DNA of 64,000 nucleotides from Blastocystis sp. Blastoise (Eukaryota; Sar; Bigyra; Opalinata; Blastocystidae). The position numbers and the translations under genes were made by a program. The DNA lies in NCBI GenBank assembly GCA_039096225.1, contig JBBPEB010000023.1, positions 124,001 through 188,000 on the forward strand. Reading direction: 5' to 3'. The number at the start of each line of letters is the position of its first letter. Position 1 is the stretch's first letter. Under the pieces are notes generated by a model. The model did not search any database, was not told where the DNA came from, and saw nothing but the letters and a program-made list of their open reading frames with translations. Positions 35,205 through 47,549 of the stretch are shown here, piece by piece.

Positions 35205-38200
35205 CTAAGCATTATATTTGAGTTTCCATTGTAGGGAATAAGGATTTTCAACAAGTTTTTGTATACTAATGATTTTCTTTTGAATTTCAGGTATATATCG
35301 TTGATATATACTTGGATCAATTAAATATTGATAAATACGATCGACTAGTTGTTGATTATCATTCGAAAAACATAAATAAATAGGAATTAAATTAAATGTT
35401 TGAATATATTTTTCTAAATCATTACTTAATAAATCATTAATAAAAGAATCTTTATCAATAAATGTAGATTGATGGCATTCTATATTATTCATATATACAT
35501 TATTTACAAAAGAAGTTAATGAATTTTTTTGATCTAAAAAGAATTGACCTTGAGGAGTAATAGTTGTATCAAATTGAATTCTATATTTATTTAAGAAGAA
35601 CATTGAATTCATATTCATATTAATTTTATTATATTGATATATTTGATTCATATAATAAATATTTAAAACATCAGTTGAAGAACAACATATTAAATTATTT
35701 AATGTATAAGCACAAGGAGATGAAGTATATAAAATATCTTTATTCGATATTACATTAAATTTAAAATGAATATCGATCTTACATTTCTTTGTAATTAATG
35801 TAATTACTTTTTCAACACTTTTTTTAAGATAAAAATTATCTTCTAATGCTAACTGAATGGATTCTGAAGTAAGCTGAATTGTAGAGTCACCATATTGAAT
35901 CGATATAGGATATTGATAAGGATTAATTATAGGTATATTAATTTGAGGTAAATGATAATCAATAATAAAATCAGGTAATTGAAATAATGTATCTTTAGGT
36001 AATAATATAGTTTCTCTGGTTTCTCCAAGAATAACAACACAATCTTTTAATATATATTGAATATATTTATTAGGATAAGGAATATGATCTAATTTTGGTA
36101 AAAATATACGTGGTTTAACATAAGAAGGAATAGGAAATAGATTTGCATATCGATTACATTCTTCTAAATGTTTATTTTGCTTAATTAAATCCATTTGACA
36201 ATTTTTATATTCATTAATAAGATTTTGATATTCTATCATACATGTTATTTCAGGTATAGCTTTAGTAATAATAGCTATAGATGGATCCTCATTACTTACA
36301 GTAATTAAATCATTGAGAGAAGTAGAACAAGTAGAATATACAGATAATTTCTTTGCCATTTCTTCTTGAAGTTTTTCATCCGTTAAATTATTACGATTAA
36401 TTCGAATATAAGAAAAATCATCTAAGGAAGGCATATAAATACTAAATACATATTCATCACCTAATAATAATCGTTTCTTTGGATATATATATAATGCAAT
36501 TCCTTCATTCTTAAAGGATTCTTGAATATTTTGACGTTCTTTATTTAGAGGTGTACTTTGTTGATTATATATTTGTGTTAACATACTCTTTGTCATCTTT
36601 GTTTTATTGACTATATATTTATATTTATATGTTCTACAGAAGGAAAACATCAATTGAAAACAGACAATCGTTAATATATCATCAATTGAATTACTTGTAT
36701 TTTTATATTTATATAAATCTTGTAAAGAATAGGTACATCGATAATTATAATAATAATATTCTATTTTACTATCAGAAGGACCATCAACAGTAATTGTATA
36801 TGTAGAAAAAGGAAGAATAATAACATATAAACAATAATCACCATAATATTTATATAGATAAGGAGGTATAGAAGAAGTTAAATTCATAGAAAGCATTGAA
36901 ATCAATGTACATTTATTATGATTAATAGATACGATTGTAGGATCCATATTTGGTGAACAAATCTGTATATCTGGCTGAGTAACAGTATTTGGTATATATA
37001 CATAAGCTATTTTAAAATAATTTCCTATAGTTTCATTATTAGATAATGGATATTGATGATTTTGCAAAATAGAAAAACAATGATATAATTCTTCTTCAGA
37101 TAATCGAAATGATGGAATTAATAAATCATCTATAATATTATTAAATGAATCATGATAATAAAGAGATTCTATTTGAGTTATCGAATGAATATTCTGTAAT
37201 AATTGATTCTCTAGTAGTATTTGTTTATTCTTCTCAATAATCTCATTAGCTTGTTTTGTTATAGTTGCATTCATAACACGAATCTTTTGAATATATTCAT
37301 TATTCTTTAATGCAATTGAATCTCTATATTTTGTTTTATCAATTAATTTATTATTCATCATCGTTACTTGAGCATCAAATTCCTCTTTTAATATAATATC
37401 TATAATATTAGGTATATCTGAAAGAGATTGAATTCGTTCCATATGTTTTAATAACCATTCTTTTTGATCTTTATTCTTTAATAATACTTCAAATAAATTA
37501 TATATTATTCGATAGATATCAATACGTTTAAAAGGACATAATAAAGAAATAATATCATGTTGAGGTAAAGGTAATAATAAAATAAATGATTGAACATCGG
37601 ATAATGTCGTATTTATACGTATTTCATATTCATATAATAAATTAGATTTCTTATATATAGATCCAGGAATAAGAGGTTCTATTGATGTATATATATCTTT
37701 TAAAAAACAGCATTGTTTTAATTCATCGGAAGTTAATTCTATTTGATTATTTATTTTTATAAATAATGAATATAACATAGTATTATAATTAAGATTTCCC
37801 ATAGAAAGAGAAGGTGGGAATAACATAGTATAAACAATAGATATATTAGATACATCTTGATTTAGTAAATCAGAAATACTTGAAGGAAATAAATTATATT
37901 TATGAAGTTCAAGTATTGATTTATATATTTCATCTTTTGTATCATGAATAATATTAATATATAAATCATAATTTTTTATTATCGATAATAATGTTGTATC
38001 AATAGAAAAACGACTTGCAAAATAACACATCTGTTCATTTATATATGTTTTTAAATAAGGAAATAGAAGAGATATACTAGAACTTTGTTTTAATAATTGT
38101 TTAATATCTATATTAAATTCATTAAAAATAGAATAAAAACTAAAAATAGAAGAAAATAATGAATATTTATCTTCTAATACTTTTTCACTAAATACAATAA

Positions 38201-39308
38201 AATGAGAACATTTTAAATATAATTGAGCATAAGGATTTGTTATAGATATATAATTTATTGAAGAATCAATAAAGGTCATACGATATAATGAGCAAGCAAG
38301 AGTAATATCATTGATTTTTGTACTCATTTCCGTATAATCATTGACTAAATTTGCATTATATAATGATAATATAGATATTATCTTCTTATGTATATTGATT
38401 TCACTATATACATTAATTTCTTCATCTTCTTGATTCTTATTTTCTTCATTAGACTTTATTTGAATAGATGAAACAGATGGTAAAGGAGATAAACAAAATA
38501 AATCTTTTTTTAATTCAAATACTAATTTAGTATCTACTTGTTTATTTTCTAATTGAGTATTACGTTTATTTATTTGATCATTTTTCTCTTTTATTATAGA
38601 TAATTCTTTACTTATTAATGCATATTCTCTTTTTAATATTTCATTTTCTTCTTTAACTGCATTATTTTCTTCTTCTAATATAATTTTATCATTAATTAAA
38701 CTTTCATTTTGTTTTTGGATTTCATCACGATTTTGACAAGAAATATACTTATTCATTGATTTCATTGAACTATCAATAGATTGCATTGTAACTTCTTCAT
38801 TACTTTGCTTACTTAATAATATACTTAACATCGATTCTATTGATTTCAAAGAATCAGTTTGAGATGATTTTTCAGGAATAATTGATACTGGAATAGGATC
38901 ATTAACGACTGATGATGAAAAAGGAGATCGAATTGTAGAATTATCATCTTGATCCGTAGATATACTAGTTCCTTCTTTCTTTTCTTGCTTTTGATGAAGA
39001 TAATCAGTAAAAGAATCAGGAAGAGGAAGACCTAATTGTTGAAATGTAGTTTGAAATACATTTAAACCATATTTTATTATTGGATCCATTTCAATAACAT
39101 GATTTAACATGATCTCTATACATGTAGATATATAAATAGTGTCTAATGGAACTAATATTATTTCATTTTCACTCTTTTCGGATTTCTCCCATAAAGAATA
39201 TAAGAGACACTCTGGATATCGCTTCAATATCTCTAACGGTATACTACAGATACGTTCATCATCTGGATTTTTAAATTGAACTTGATTGTTTGCTAAAGAC
39301 TCTGACAT
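35205..39308 (-). CDS. 1367-residue coiled-coil protein with BTB/T1-like N-terminus
   Basis: A single uninterrupted frame from 39308 (MSESLANNQVQFKN), notable among intron-rich neighbours. Residues ~18-75 (ICSIPLEILKRYPECLLYSL ... IILVPLDTIYISTCIEIML) resemble the T1/BTB start of KCTD-type proteins. A strong coiled coil occupies about 195-265 (LINDKIILEEENNAVKEENE and onward) and a second about 650-700 (ITKQANEIIEKNKQILLENQ). The rest is Ile/Tyr/Ser-rich with alternating beta-like strands and no recognisable catalytic motif. There is no signal peptide or membrane segment. It could be a cytoskeletal or scaffold protein; I assign no function. None of the GC-rich CCCGYGGG motifs seen in other long genes occur in it. 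Confidence 0.75.
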   Translation of the reverse strand: MSESLANNQVQFKNPDDERICSIPLEILKRYPECLLYSLWEKSEKSENEIILVPLDTIYISTCIEIMLNHVIEMDPIIKYGLNVFQTTFQQLGLPLPDSFTDYLHQKQEKKEGTSISTDQDDNSTIRSPFSSSVVNDPIPVSIIPEKSSQTDSLKSIESMLSILLSKQSNEEVTMQSIDSSMKSMNKYISCQNRDEIQKQNESLINDKIILEEENNAVKEENEILKREYALISKELSIIKEKNDQINKRNTQLENKQVDTKLVFELKKDLFCLSPLPSVSSIQIKSNEENKNQEDEEINVYSEINIHKKIISILSLYNANLVNDYTEMSTKINDITLACSLYRMTFIDSSINYISITNPYAQLYLKCSHFIVFSEKVLEDKYSLFSSIFSFYSIFNEFNIDIKQLLKQSSSISLLFPYLKTYINEQMCYFASRFSIDTTLLSIIKNYDLYINIIHDTKDEIYKSILELHKYNLFPSSISDLLNQDVSNISIVYTMLFPPSLSMGNLNYNTMLYSLFIKINNQIELTSDELKQCCFLKDIYTSIEPLIPGSIYKKSNLLYEYEIRINTTLSDVQSFILLLPLPQHDIISLLCPFKRIDIYRIIYNLFEVLLKNKDQKEWLLKHMERIQSLSDIPNIIDIILKEEFDAQVTMMNNKLIDKTKYRDSIALKNNEYIQKIRVMNATITKQANEIIEKNKQILLENQLLQNIHSITQIESLYYHDSFNNIIDDLLIPSFRLSEEELYHCFSILQNHQYPLSNNETIGNYFKIAYVYIPNTVTQPDIQICSPNMDPTIVSINHNKCTLISMLSMNLTSSIPPYLYKYYGDYCLYVIILPFSTYTITVDGPSDSKIEYYYYNYRCTYSLQDLYKYKNTSNSIDDILTIVCFQLMFSFCRTYKYKYIVNKTKMTKSMLTQIYNQQSTPLNKERQNIQESFKNEGIALYIYPKKRLLLGDEYVFSIYMPSLDDFSYIRINRNNLTDEKLQEEMAKKLSVYSTCSTSLNDLITVSNEDPSIAIITKAIPEITCMIEYQNLINEYKNCQMDLIKQNKHLEECNRYANLFPIPSYVKPRIFLPKLDHIPYPNKYIQYILKDCVVILGETRETILLPKDTLFQLPDFIIDYHLPQINIPIINPYQYPISIQYGDSTIQLTSESIQLALEDNFYLKKSVEKVITLITKKCKIDIHFKFNVISNKDILYTSSPCAYTLNNLICCSSTDVLNIYYMNQIYQYNKINMNMNSMFFLNKYRIQFDTTITPQGQFFLDQKNSLTSFVNNVYMNNIECHQSTFIDKDSFINDLLSNDLEKYIQTFNLIPIYLCFSNDNQQLVDRIYQYLIDPSIYQRYIPEIQKKIISIQKLVENPYSLQWKLKYNA

Positions 39309-39778
39309 TGTAGTCTATAATAACTATTGCAACATAAAAAATTTAATAAACGTGTGATATACTTTATAAAATACTCAGATTACTTGATAACAAAGCAGAG
39401 ATTACAAATTCCATTTCAAAATGAAATTTCTAAAAAAGAGTTATTGTAACAATTTTTTTAAATTTATAGAGAAGATTCGAGTTTATTCGTAATTATTTTA
39501 ATAAAATAAAATTTTTATTCTATTTAACCTAGTAAAGTAATATTGAGTCAGAAATAGTTTTAATTGCTTTGAAATATAAAAAATCGTTTTATTAAAGAAT
39601 ATAAATATGATAAAAATGTTTCCATAGTTTATAATTATTTATTTATTAATCAATCTTAACGTGAATTCATTTTATCATGATCGTTAAGATTTCTTATAGT
39701 ATTTAGGTTCATGTAGAGTATAAAAAATAGAAAACAACATGATAAACTGGATTTAAAAAATAGTTTAAAAATAATAAT
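39309..39778. other. Intergenic
   Basis: Upstream of the coiled-coil gene and downstream of the tRNA. AT-rich, no further feature recognised. Confidence 0.4.
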
Positions 39779-39783
39779 AAAAA
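39779..39783 (-). terminator. Pol III terminator
   Basis: A run of five T on the coding strand begins 2 bases after the tRNA 3' end, with further T-rich sequence beyond. Confidence 0.6.
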
Positions 39784-39784
39784 T

Positions 39785-39856
39785 GACTCCGCCGAGGATT
39801 GAACTCGGGATCTCTCGCGTGTCAGGCGAGCGTGTTTGCCACTGCACTACGGAGTC
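39785..39856 (-). tRNA. tRNA-Val, anticodon GAC
   Basis: A complete 72-nt cloverleaf on the minus strand. Acceptor stem GACTCCG/CGGAGTC is 7 of 7 paired. The D arm is GTG...CAC with AGTGG in the loop. The anticodon stem is CTCGC/GCGAG with loop CTGACAC, so the anticodon is GAC (plus-strand 39821-39823). The variable loop is AGATC, and the T arm is CCGAG-TTCAATC-CTCGG. There is no intron and no encoded CCA. The TAGTG...CGC-CTxACAC-GCG body is like eukaryotic tRNA-Val(AAC), which supports Val identity. A GAC anticodon is very unusual for eukaryotic nuclear tRNA-Val. Confidence 0.93.
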
Positions 39857-40036
39857 TACTGGAATTTTTTGAAAATTATGTATAATTAACAAACTTATAA
39901 ACAAATTTTATTAATAAAATTCTTTTATTTTATGGTCAAATAAACAAAACAATATACATAATAGATTTAAGATTATTGATTATGAAGAAACAGAATGGAT
40001 GATATAAATATTTATGAATTTAAGAGAAGAATTCCA

Positions 40037-43007
40037 TTACCAATCAGAAAAATTGGATAATTTATATTGAGTTGGTTTGGATACTTTTTTAGGTTCTGTA
40101 TAATTATTGGTTTCTAAAAATTTATCAAGATCTTCTTGAGTTGTTGTATTCTTCTTAGCAATATAAGCACCAATAATAGGTTTTTTAAGTTGTTTGGTAG
40201 GAATAGTATTATTATTTACATCAGAAGTAGATCGTTTGATTGGTTGCGTAGAAATAGTATTCTTTGAAGTAGAAGAACTAATAGGATTTGGAGTAATAAT
40301 AGAATCTATTGTTTTTTGTTTTTCAAGTATAGTTCTTTTTTTCTTCATTTCATCGAATTTCTTTTTCTTTTCAATTTCCATTTCTTCAATTTTTTTATTT
40401 TCTTCTTCAATTTCTTGTTTCATTTCATTCTCAACTTCTTCAAATGGATTCTGAATTACTATTGTTTTCTTTATTATAATATCTCTTATAGGCTTATCTT
40501 TTGAATTTGTTGGTACTTTCTCCATTTCTGTTAAATATTGTAACCCACCAACTACTCTATATATGTTATTATGTTTATTATTATTATTATTATTATTATA
40601 TTAAATGTTATTTAAATAGATAGAAAAACATAACGAATAATAGTTATAAAGATTTCATAATAAATGTATTTTATATATTTATAATTTATTATATATATAT
40701 ATATTATAAATTTTTCATTCTCATGTTTAATAATAATGATATATATATATATATATACCTTCCAAATACGCTATGTTTATTATCTAAATGTTGACAACTT
40801 TTATAAGTAATAAAGAATTGACTTTTATTTGTATCTTTCCCGCTATTTGCCATTGAAAGAACACCTTTCCCGGTATGTTGAAGCGTGGGAAAGAATTCAT
40901 CAGCAAAAGAACCGCCAAAAATACTATCACCACCAGTTCCTGTTCCTATATATATATATATATTAAATATATTTTTGGTTAATATATATTATTTTTTAAT
41001 AATAATTATATTTAGGATTCTTTATAATAATTTAAAATGTGAATAGTATAATTATTATATTATTATTATTATTGAAGTTAATTTTATAATAATAATAGTA
41101 ATAATAATAATAATAATAATATATATATATATACCTGTAGGATCTCCTCCTTGAATCATGAAATTCTTGATACTTCTGTGAAATATAGTATTATCATAAT
41201 AACCCTTAATACATAAAGACAGGAAATTATAACTTGTTCGAGGAACCAAATCGCAATGAATCTATTATATAGTATATAATATAATATAATATAATATAAT
41301 ATAATATAATATATAATATTATTTAAAACAATAAAAATATAAATAATAAAATATAATATATAGAAAATATTACAAAGAATAATAAAAAGAATTTATAAAA
41401 TACTTCACAATTTAAAGTTCCCATATTCGTGGTTATTTGTACATATCCTTTTTTCCCTAATTTCCTTGCTTTCTTCCATTTCATAGCATAGATCTCTTCA
41501 TCTGTTGCGACTTCATATTCATTATTCATACTCTATATATATATAATTTTCATATATATATATTATATATATATATAAATTTAATTACATAAATAAAGAT
41601 CCATAAAAAATAGTGAAGAATAAAAAAAGTTAAAAATAAAAAAAAAAAATAAAACATAAAATTAAAATATAAAATAATAATACTTATTAACAATATAATA
41701 TATACAGCAGTCACAGCAGAAGACGTAAATCCCGCGGTAAAGTTTTTGGTTGTAAATTGTGATTTTGGTCTAGACATAGCATATTGTTTTTTCTTTTCTT
41801 CTTCTTCTTTCTTTTTACGCTCTGATTCTATTCTCATCTACAGAAGTTATTGAGAATTTAGCATATTAATAAAAAAATAAGAATTTATTAGGATAATAAT
41901 TTAAAATATATATTTATTATATTTATATATAAAAATATTCATCTAAAAATAAATGAATAAAATAACAAATATATAGAATTACTTTATCAATCATATCTTT
42001 CATGGATGGATCTAATCGTACGGATGACGTCGGTGTCGAATCTTGTTCCTCAACCACGTGATAGAAACAATTTATTTTACGACTTGTCGGATTTCGAGGG
42101 TCTTGAAGATAAATTATTTACGGGAAAATGAAGGAAAATAATAATTTATACAAGAAAAAAGAAATATATATAAATATCTATTATATATTATTATTAGTAT
42201 AATGAAAAAATAAAATAGAAAAACAATAATAATAAATCAACTATTTTATGAATAATAATTATATATAGATATATCTTCTCGTTTAAAAGGTTCTCCTGTC
42301 ATTAAATCTGTCCAGTTTTTGGCGGCAATATTCAATTCCTTAATAGCCTCATAGCTATATACATTACCTATATAGTGTAATCAATAATTATAGATTTACA
42401 AATAACTCTAGTATCATTATATATACCGAATCAATAAAATCATTATAATAGATAGTTAAAAAAATCATTAAAAAATTCAATAATATAATTAAAAAAATAA
42501 AAAAATCAATAATATAATAAAAAAAAAATAAAAAAATCAATAATATAATTAAAAAAAGATTAAAAAAAACAATAATAAAAAAAAAATTAAAAAACAATTT
42601 GTATACCTGAAGTACGAATAGCAACAATAGTCGTATTACTATTGAATACTTTGTAAGTTACAGGACAATGATATTTATTCTCTGAATTCTTAAACCAATG
42701 TAAAGGAATCAAATCCTTTTGAGAAAGAGGCTTTCCTATTGTTTTTATAAAAAAATACATATAAATTAAGTAATTTACCAGTACAAGGATTCAATTTATG
42801 CTTCTTTAAATAAGGAAGGATATTTTTTGGATCAAAAATATAACCATCAGGTGTACAAACAGATTCAACAAAAGGTCGAAAAGACAAACAACAACAGTCA
42901 AATGGCAATATATCATTTACATCCTCTGAGCGATTTGTTCCAGCGATCTCTTGAACTTCAAGTCGAGTCAAGAAAAGTTTATCTTTTTGATGTTGTTTCT
43001 TACCCAT
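40037..43007 (-). CDS. PPIL2: PPIL2 (U-box cyclophilin, spliceosomal)
   Basis: Starts at 43007 ([20 protein letters not shown]) and ends at a TAA at 40037. The N-terminus has the PPIL2 block [19 protein letters not shown] and the first half of a split U-box ([25 protein letters not shown]), continuing with [21 protein letters not shown] second U-box-like part ([19 protein letters not shown]), a Glu/Lys coiled coil and then the cyclophilin domain follow: [58 protein letters not shown] and [13 protein letters not shown]. The domain keeps the Arg of HRS and the QFFIT motif. The tail is long, charged and ends SDW. PPIL2 (Cyp60) is an E3-type U-box protein found in spliceosomes. Many introns are TA-rich GT-AG. 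Confidence 0.95.
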
Positions 43008-43518
43008 TAATAGATATACTAAGAAATAATATTTTTAAATATTTCTTTTTTTCTTAAGTTATTCAGAAATTTTAACCATATTTTTTCAAATAAACAGAAA
43101 TAAATAGAAAATATTGTATTCTTGAATATTGTGAGAAATAGATACATTCGAATAGATTGAATAATGAATTTTAATTGTAAATAAGTTGATAAATGTGTGA
43201 TATAAGAATTTGTTCTATATATGAAGTAATGGAGTTGAACATATTTTTTATATCCGGGTTTTTAATATATATATATGTTCATATAAGTCGTAAAAGATTG
43301 GAAAGACAGGACTAAAAAGGTTTCTTTGCTGATAATGAAAGTTATTTTTGTTTTTTTAATGAAATGAATCATTTTAAAACTTAATATAGGATAGAATAGC
43401 TTATAGAGTATAAGACAATATTAACAAAACATTTAAAGTAATTATTGATATGAAAATAAGAAAATAAAATGAAATTAAACGCAAATAAATGTGAAATCAT
43501 AATAGTGAAATATTTATT
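43008..43518. other. Intergenic
   Basis: About 510 bases between the start of PPIL2 and the 3' end of the RBM5/10 gene. No gene or RNA recognised. Confidence 0.4.
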
Positions 43519-44167
43519 TTATTTGCAAGCATCCTCATATCGAGAAAGCATCTATATATATATGTTTATTATATATATAATAAAAAATAAATATATATAT
43601 ATATATATATTTACTATATAAAATAATATATATACAGCATCTCTTAGTTGACTTTTATAGGTACTATCATGACTAGCCATATTCCCACGGGAATTATTCC
43701 CGCCAAAACCTAATCCTTTCCCACCAGATATTGAATTTTGTAATGCAGGAGAGTCTTCTATATATATAATGATTATATAAGTTTATTATAGGATTACATA
43801 TGATTATGTTTATTATGTTTATTATATATATGTATATACCAAGAGTTCCATTCCATCCCATAGATTTTAGCATTTGTGCACCTATATATATATATATTTA
43901 ATTAATTATATTACTAACTAAAAGTATATATATATATATACCAATAGTATTTTCAAGTTGAGGTGGCTTAGAAACAGATGCTTCAGATGTAGAATAATCA
44001 CGGGAATCCGTTTCATCATTTCCCGTGGGAATCACAGAATTCACAATAGCTTCTTCACGACGTCTTTCTTCAGCTCTATTACGATACTATATATATACAT
44101 GTATATATATGTATACATATATATACAATTGCTGATCCATATTTTTTATTATATTCTTCCATTGATG

Positions 44168-44218
<51 letters not shown>

Positions 44219-44345
44219 GTATATATACTATATGTAATTTAGATTGTTCAATATGTTTCTGTAATTGATCTAAAACAGTAAACTGACGTTTACATACAAA
44301 GCATGCATATTTTCCGGATGCAGTCATACCAGTAATGGGAGGAGG

Positions 44346-44381
<36 letters not shown>

Positions 44382-44492
44382 TATTGGATTCTTCTTTAAC
44401 AACAACTTTTTCTATATATATAATAATAATAATAATATATATATATATACTTTCTGGTTCTGGTTTTGATTCTTTCTTTGGACGCGACTATA

Positions 44493-44564
<72 letters not shown>

Positions 44565-45428
44565 TCCAAAAGTTTTCACTTTAATTTCAATAATTTGACC
44601 TGGAACAAGAGCAGGAACAGTTTCTTCTTCTTTTATATCATGGTTATCATTTCCCGTGGGAATCGACAGTTTATTTAATTGTATATTTAATGTAGGCACA
44701 AGAGGTTTAGATTCCGTTTTCCCCGTGGGAATTGAGAGAGATACAGATTGCATTGCTGTTTGTGGTTTAGGTGAAATAGTCGTGGGAATTTGTGTATTAT
44801 TATTTATATTAATATCTGTATTATTATTATTCGAAGTAGAATCTGTAGTAGTTGAGGTAGCACCTATATATATATAATATAATATACTAGAATATATATA
44901 TTATATAATATATATATTCTATTATATAATATCTATATAATATAATATATATATACTTTGAGTAGTATTAATAGTAGGTGTATATATAGTAGTAGGAGGA
45001 GAAGGAGTATAGAGATCAAATGTTGATGTAGAAGAAGAAAAAGAATAATAATTACCACTAATGCTATCTAAATATAATTTTCTATTAAATAAATAATAGA
45101 ATTGTGACGTTGACTCGTAATAATAACCACTACTTGCATCAAATATATAATCGCTTCCATTAGTTTCAAAATTTGATGGCCATTTACGTTCATTAGGATT
45201 CGATGTATTTGTATCCCCGCGGTTATTTGGATTTGTAATAGTTCTATTCTTTAAATCTTCTTGTATTTGAGTAGAAGATATATAATTCATTGCTGTAGGC
45301 ATATATGCATAATTGGAAGGTATAGGAAGGGATTGAGGAATATATCTATATTATAATTATATATATATATATATATATATATGTTGATCGTTCATTACTA
45401 GTATTATAACTCTCCCTATAAAATATAG

Positions 45429-45471
<43 letters not shown>

Positions 45472-45513
45472 ACAGCTTGTTCATTTGCATATCCAATTTT
45501 TATTTCATAACCA

Positions 45514-45573
<60 letters not shown>

Positions 45574-46394
45574 AATTTTAAGATTATTTTTATCACGAAA
45601 ACTGATCACGTGCATGGCTGCGTCACGACTTTCTAAATCTGCTATGCAATATCCCCGTGGGAATCCATTCGAATCTTTATATATATGAATACGTGTATAT
45701 TTACAGTAATTTGATATCATTTCAGAAACCTATAAATAAATATAAATTAATAAACATATATACATATATATATATATACTTGTTCTTGTGTAACATCCGA
45801 TCCAATTCCCGCGATTAAAAGATGATTGGAAGGAGTCACTGAGAAATCGAATATATACCGTTCTATATCTTTCGATAAACTAGATCTTGGCGCTTTGCAC
45901 GTGAAACATTCCGAACGGCGACTAAAATTAAGCGCGTTGCATTATATATATATATATATATATTATTATTATTATTATTATCAATATTGTATTCTACTTA
46001 TTATATTTATTATTATCATTATATTTATTATTATACTTATCATTATTATTATTATGATTATTATCAATATTGTATTTTACTTATTATATTTATTATTATT
46101 ATTATCATTATTATTATACTTATCATTATTATTATTATTATTATTATTATCAATATTGTATTTTACTTATTATATTTATTATGATTATTATCAATATTGT
46201 ATTTTACTTATTATATTTATTATGATTATTATGATTATTATTATTATACTTATATTTATATAAATATACTTGTTGGCACACCCAGTCACCATTTTTCCCG
46301 CTTCCTTTTCGCGCGTTATCAGTATATTCCAACGTGACTTCCCATCCTCCTAATAAGAACGTACGGTTACCCATACCAATGTCACTACTATTAG

Positions 46395-46444
<50 letters not shown>

Positions 46445-46630
46445 ATTCCCTATAATAAATGAATATTAATATATATATATATATAGATACAATATAATTG
46501 TAAAAATGTAGTAGCATCTTCGACAGTAGGGAAATCAACGAATGCGAATCCTTTTGATTTCCCATCTACCTATATATATATATATAATAATAATAATCAT
46601 AATAATCATAATAATCATAATAATCATGAT

Positions 46631-46693
<63 letters not shown>

Positions 46694-47333
46694 ATCACTC
46701 ATAAGTCTACACCCAATAGCATGATATTCTTCAACAGCATTCCATATCTATATATATATAATAATATAAATAACTAAAATAATAACTCTATACCATAGCT
46801 TCTGTAACTGTATATTTCAGTCCTCTTAAAGCGACTGAATTTGAGGGTGGATTCTGTTTGGGTGTCGGTCGTCGTGGTTTACGTTCTCTGGACCGATTCT
46901 CACGGGAATAAGCAGATGAACCTATTAAGATGGAATAAAAAACATAGGAATAATAAATTCGCAGAAGATATAGGGTAGTTGATAGTCCAAAGAAGAGTCC
47001 ACAAAAAATGTACTTTTATCTTCATTTGAATAATCATTACGACTTCGTTTGGAATGATAATAATCGTCATCATCATAAGAATCTCTTCGATCACGTCTTG
47101 AGTAATGATCATCATAATCACGATCATAATCTCTTTTATCATCGTAGCTTTATATAGAAAAAAAAAGTATAGAAATATATGAGTATCAAGAAAATGACAT
47201 CAAACCTTTTATAACGATCATTATTATGATAGGAACGACTTGAATCATAACTTCTATGATCATCACGACTTCTAGATCGGTCGTATCCTCGCGAATGACT
47301 AGAACGACTGGAAGAATAATAATCTCTATCCAT
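43519..47333 (-). CDS. RBM5: RBM5/RBM10-like splicing regulator
   Basis: Starts at 47333 with an Arg/Ser/Tyr/Asp-rich leader (MDRDYYSSSRSSHSRGYDRS). Domains follow in the RBM5/10 order: RRM1 (NSVALRGLKYTVTEA ... SKGFAFVDFPTVEDA), a RanBP2-type zinc finger (DWVCQQCNALNFSRRSECFTC), RRM2 (HLLIAGIGSDVTQEQVSEMI ... FPRGYCIADLESRDAA), an OCRE domain (DYIFDASSGYYYESTSQFYY), a C2H2 finger (YACFVCKRQFTVLDQLQKHI) and a C-terminal G-patch (AQMLKSMGWN ... GGKGLGFGG). It ends MLSRYEDACK at a TAA at 43519. Vertebrate RBM5/10 bind the U2 snRNP stage and regulate exon inclusion. Introns are almost pure TA repeats, one with a larger CAATATTGTATT-containing repeat (45960-46255). Many CCCGYGGG motifs fall in its exons. 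Confidence 0.92.
44490..44562 (-). repeat. (TA)n run in an RBM5/10 intron
   Basis: Uninterrupted TA repeat between the exons for ...IEIKVKTFG and SRPKKESKPEPE. Similar runs of 40-60 nt lie at about 44170-44203, 45517-45570, 46397-46438 and 46636-46690 in other introns of the gene. Confidence 0.8.
45960..46255 (-). repeat. Compound tandem repeat in an RBM5/10 intron
   Basis: About five copies of TATCAATATTGTATTTTACT followed by variable lengths of TTATTA units. A minisatellite-like block that makes this one of the longest introns of the gene. Confidence 0.75.
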
Positions 47334-47549
47334 TTCAAAATAGTATGTTTAAAGAAACAAATTGTTTTGTTGAATCCTTTTCGTTTTCTTTTTTTTTATT
47401 TATAAAAATTATGATATTCCCATAAATATATATTGTTTATCCTGTATAATTTGATAAAAATCGTTTTTTTTTAATTTTTGTCTAAAACATGTTGATTTCA
47501 ACTGAAATCACAATTAGAGGAATTCTTTATTTTTTGAGTTATTGATTTC
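47334..47549. promoter_or_regulatory. Divergent promoter between two splicing-factor genes
   Basis: 216 bases between the starts of RBM5/10 (minus) and ARGLU1 (plus). The shared spacer makes joint transcription control of the two likely. No specific motif is recognised. Confidence 0.5.

Noticed and set aside
39656-39904. Open frame overlapping the tRNA gene
   Set aside because: It reads through the tRNA on the same strand and has no protein-like features.
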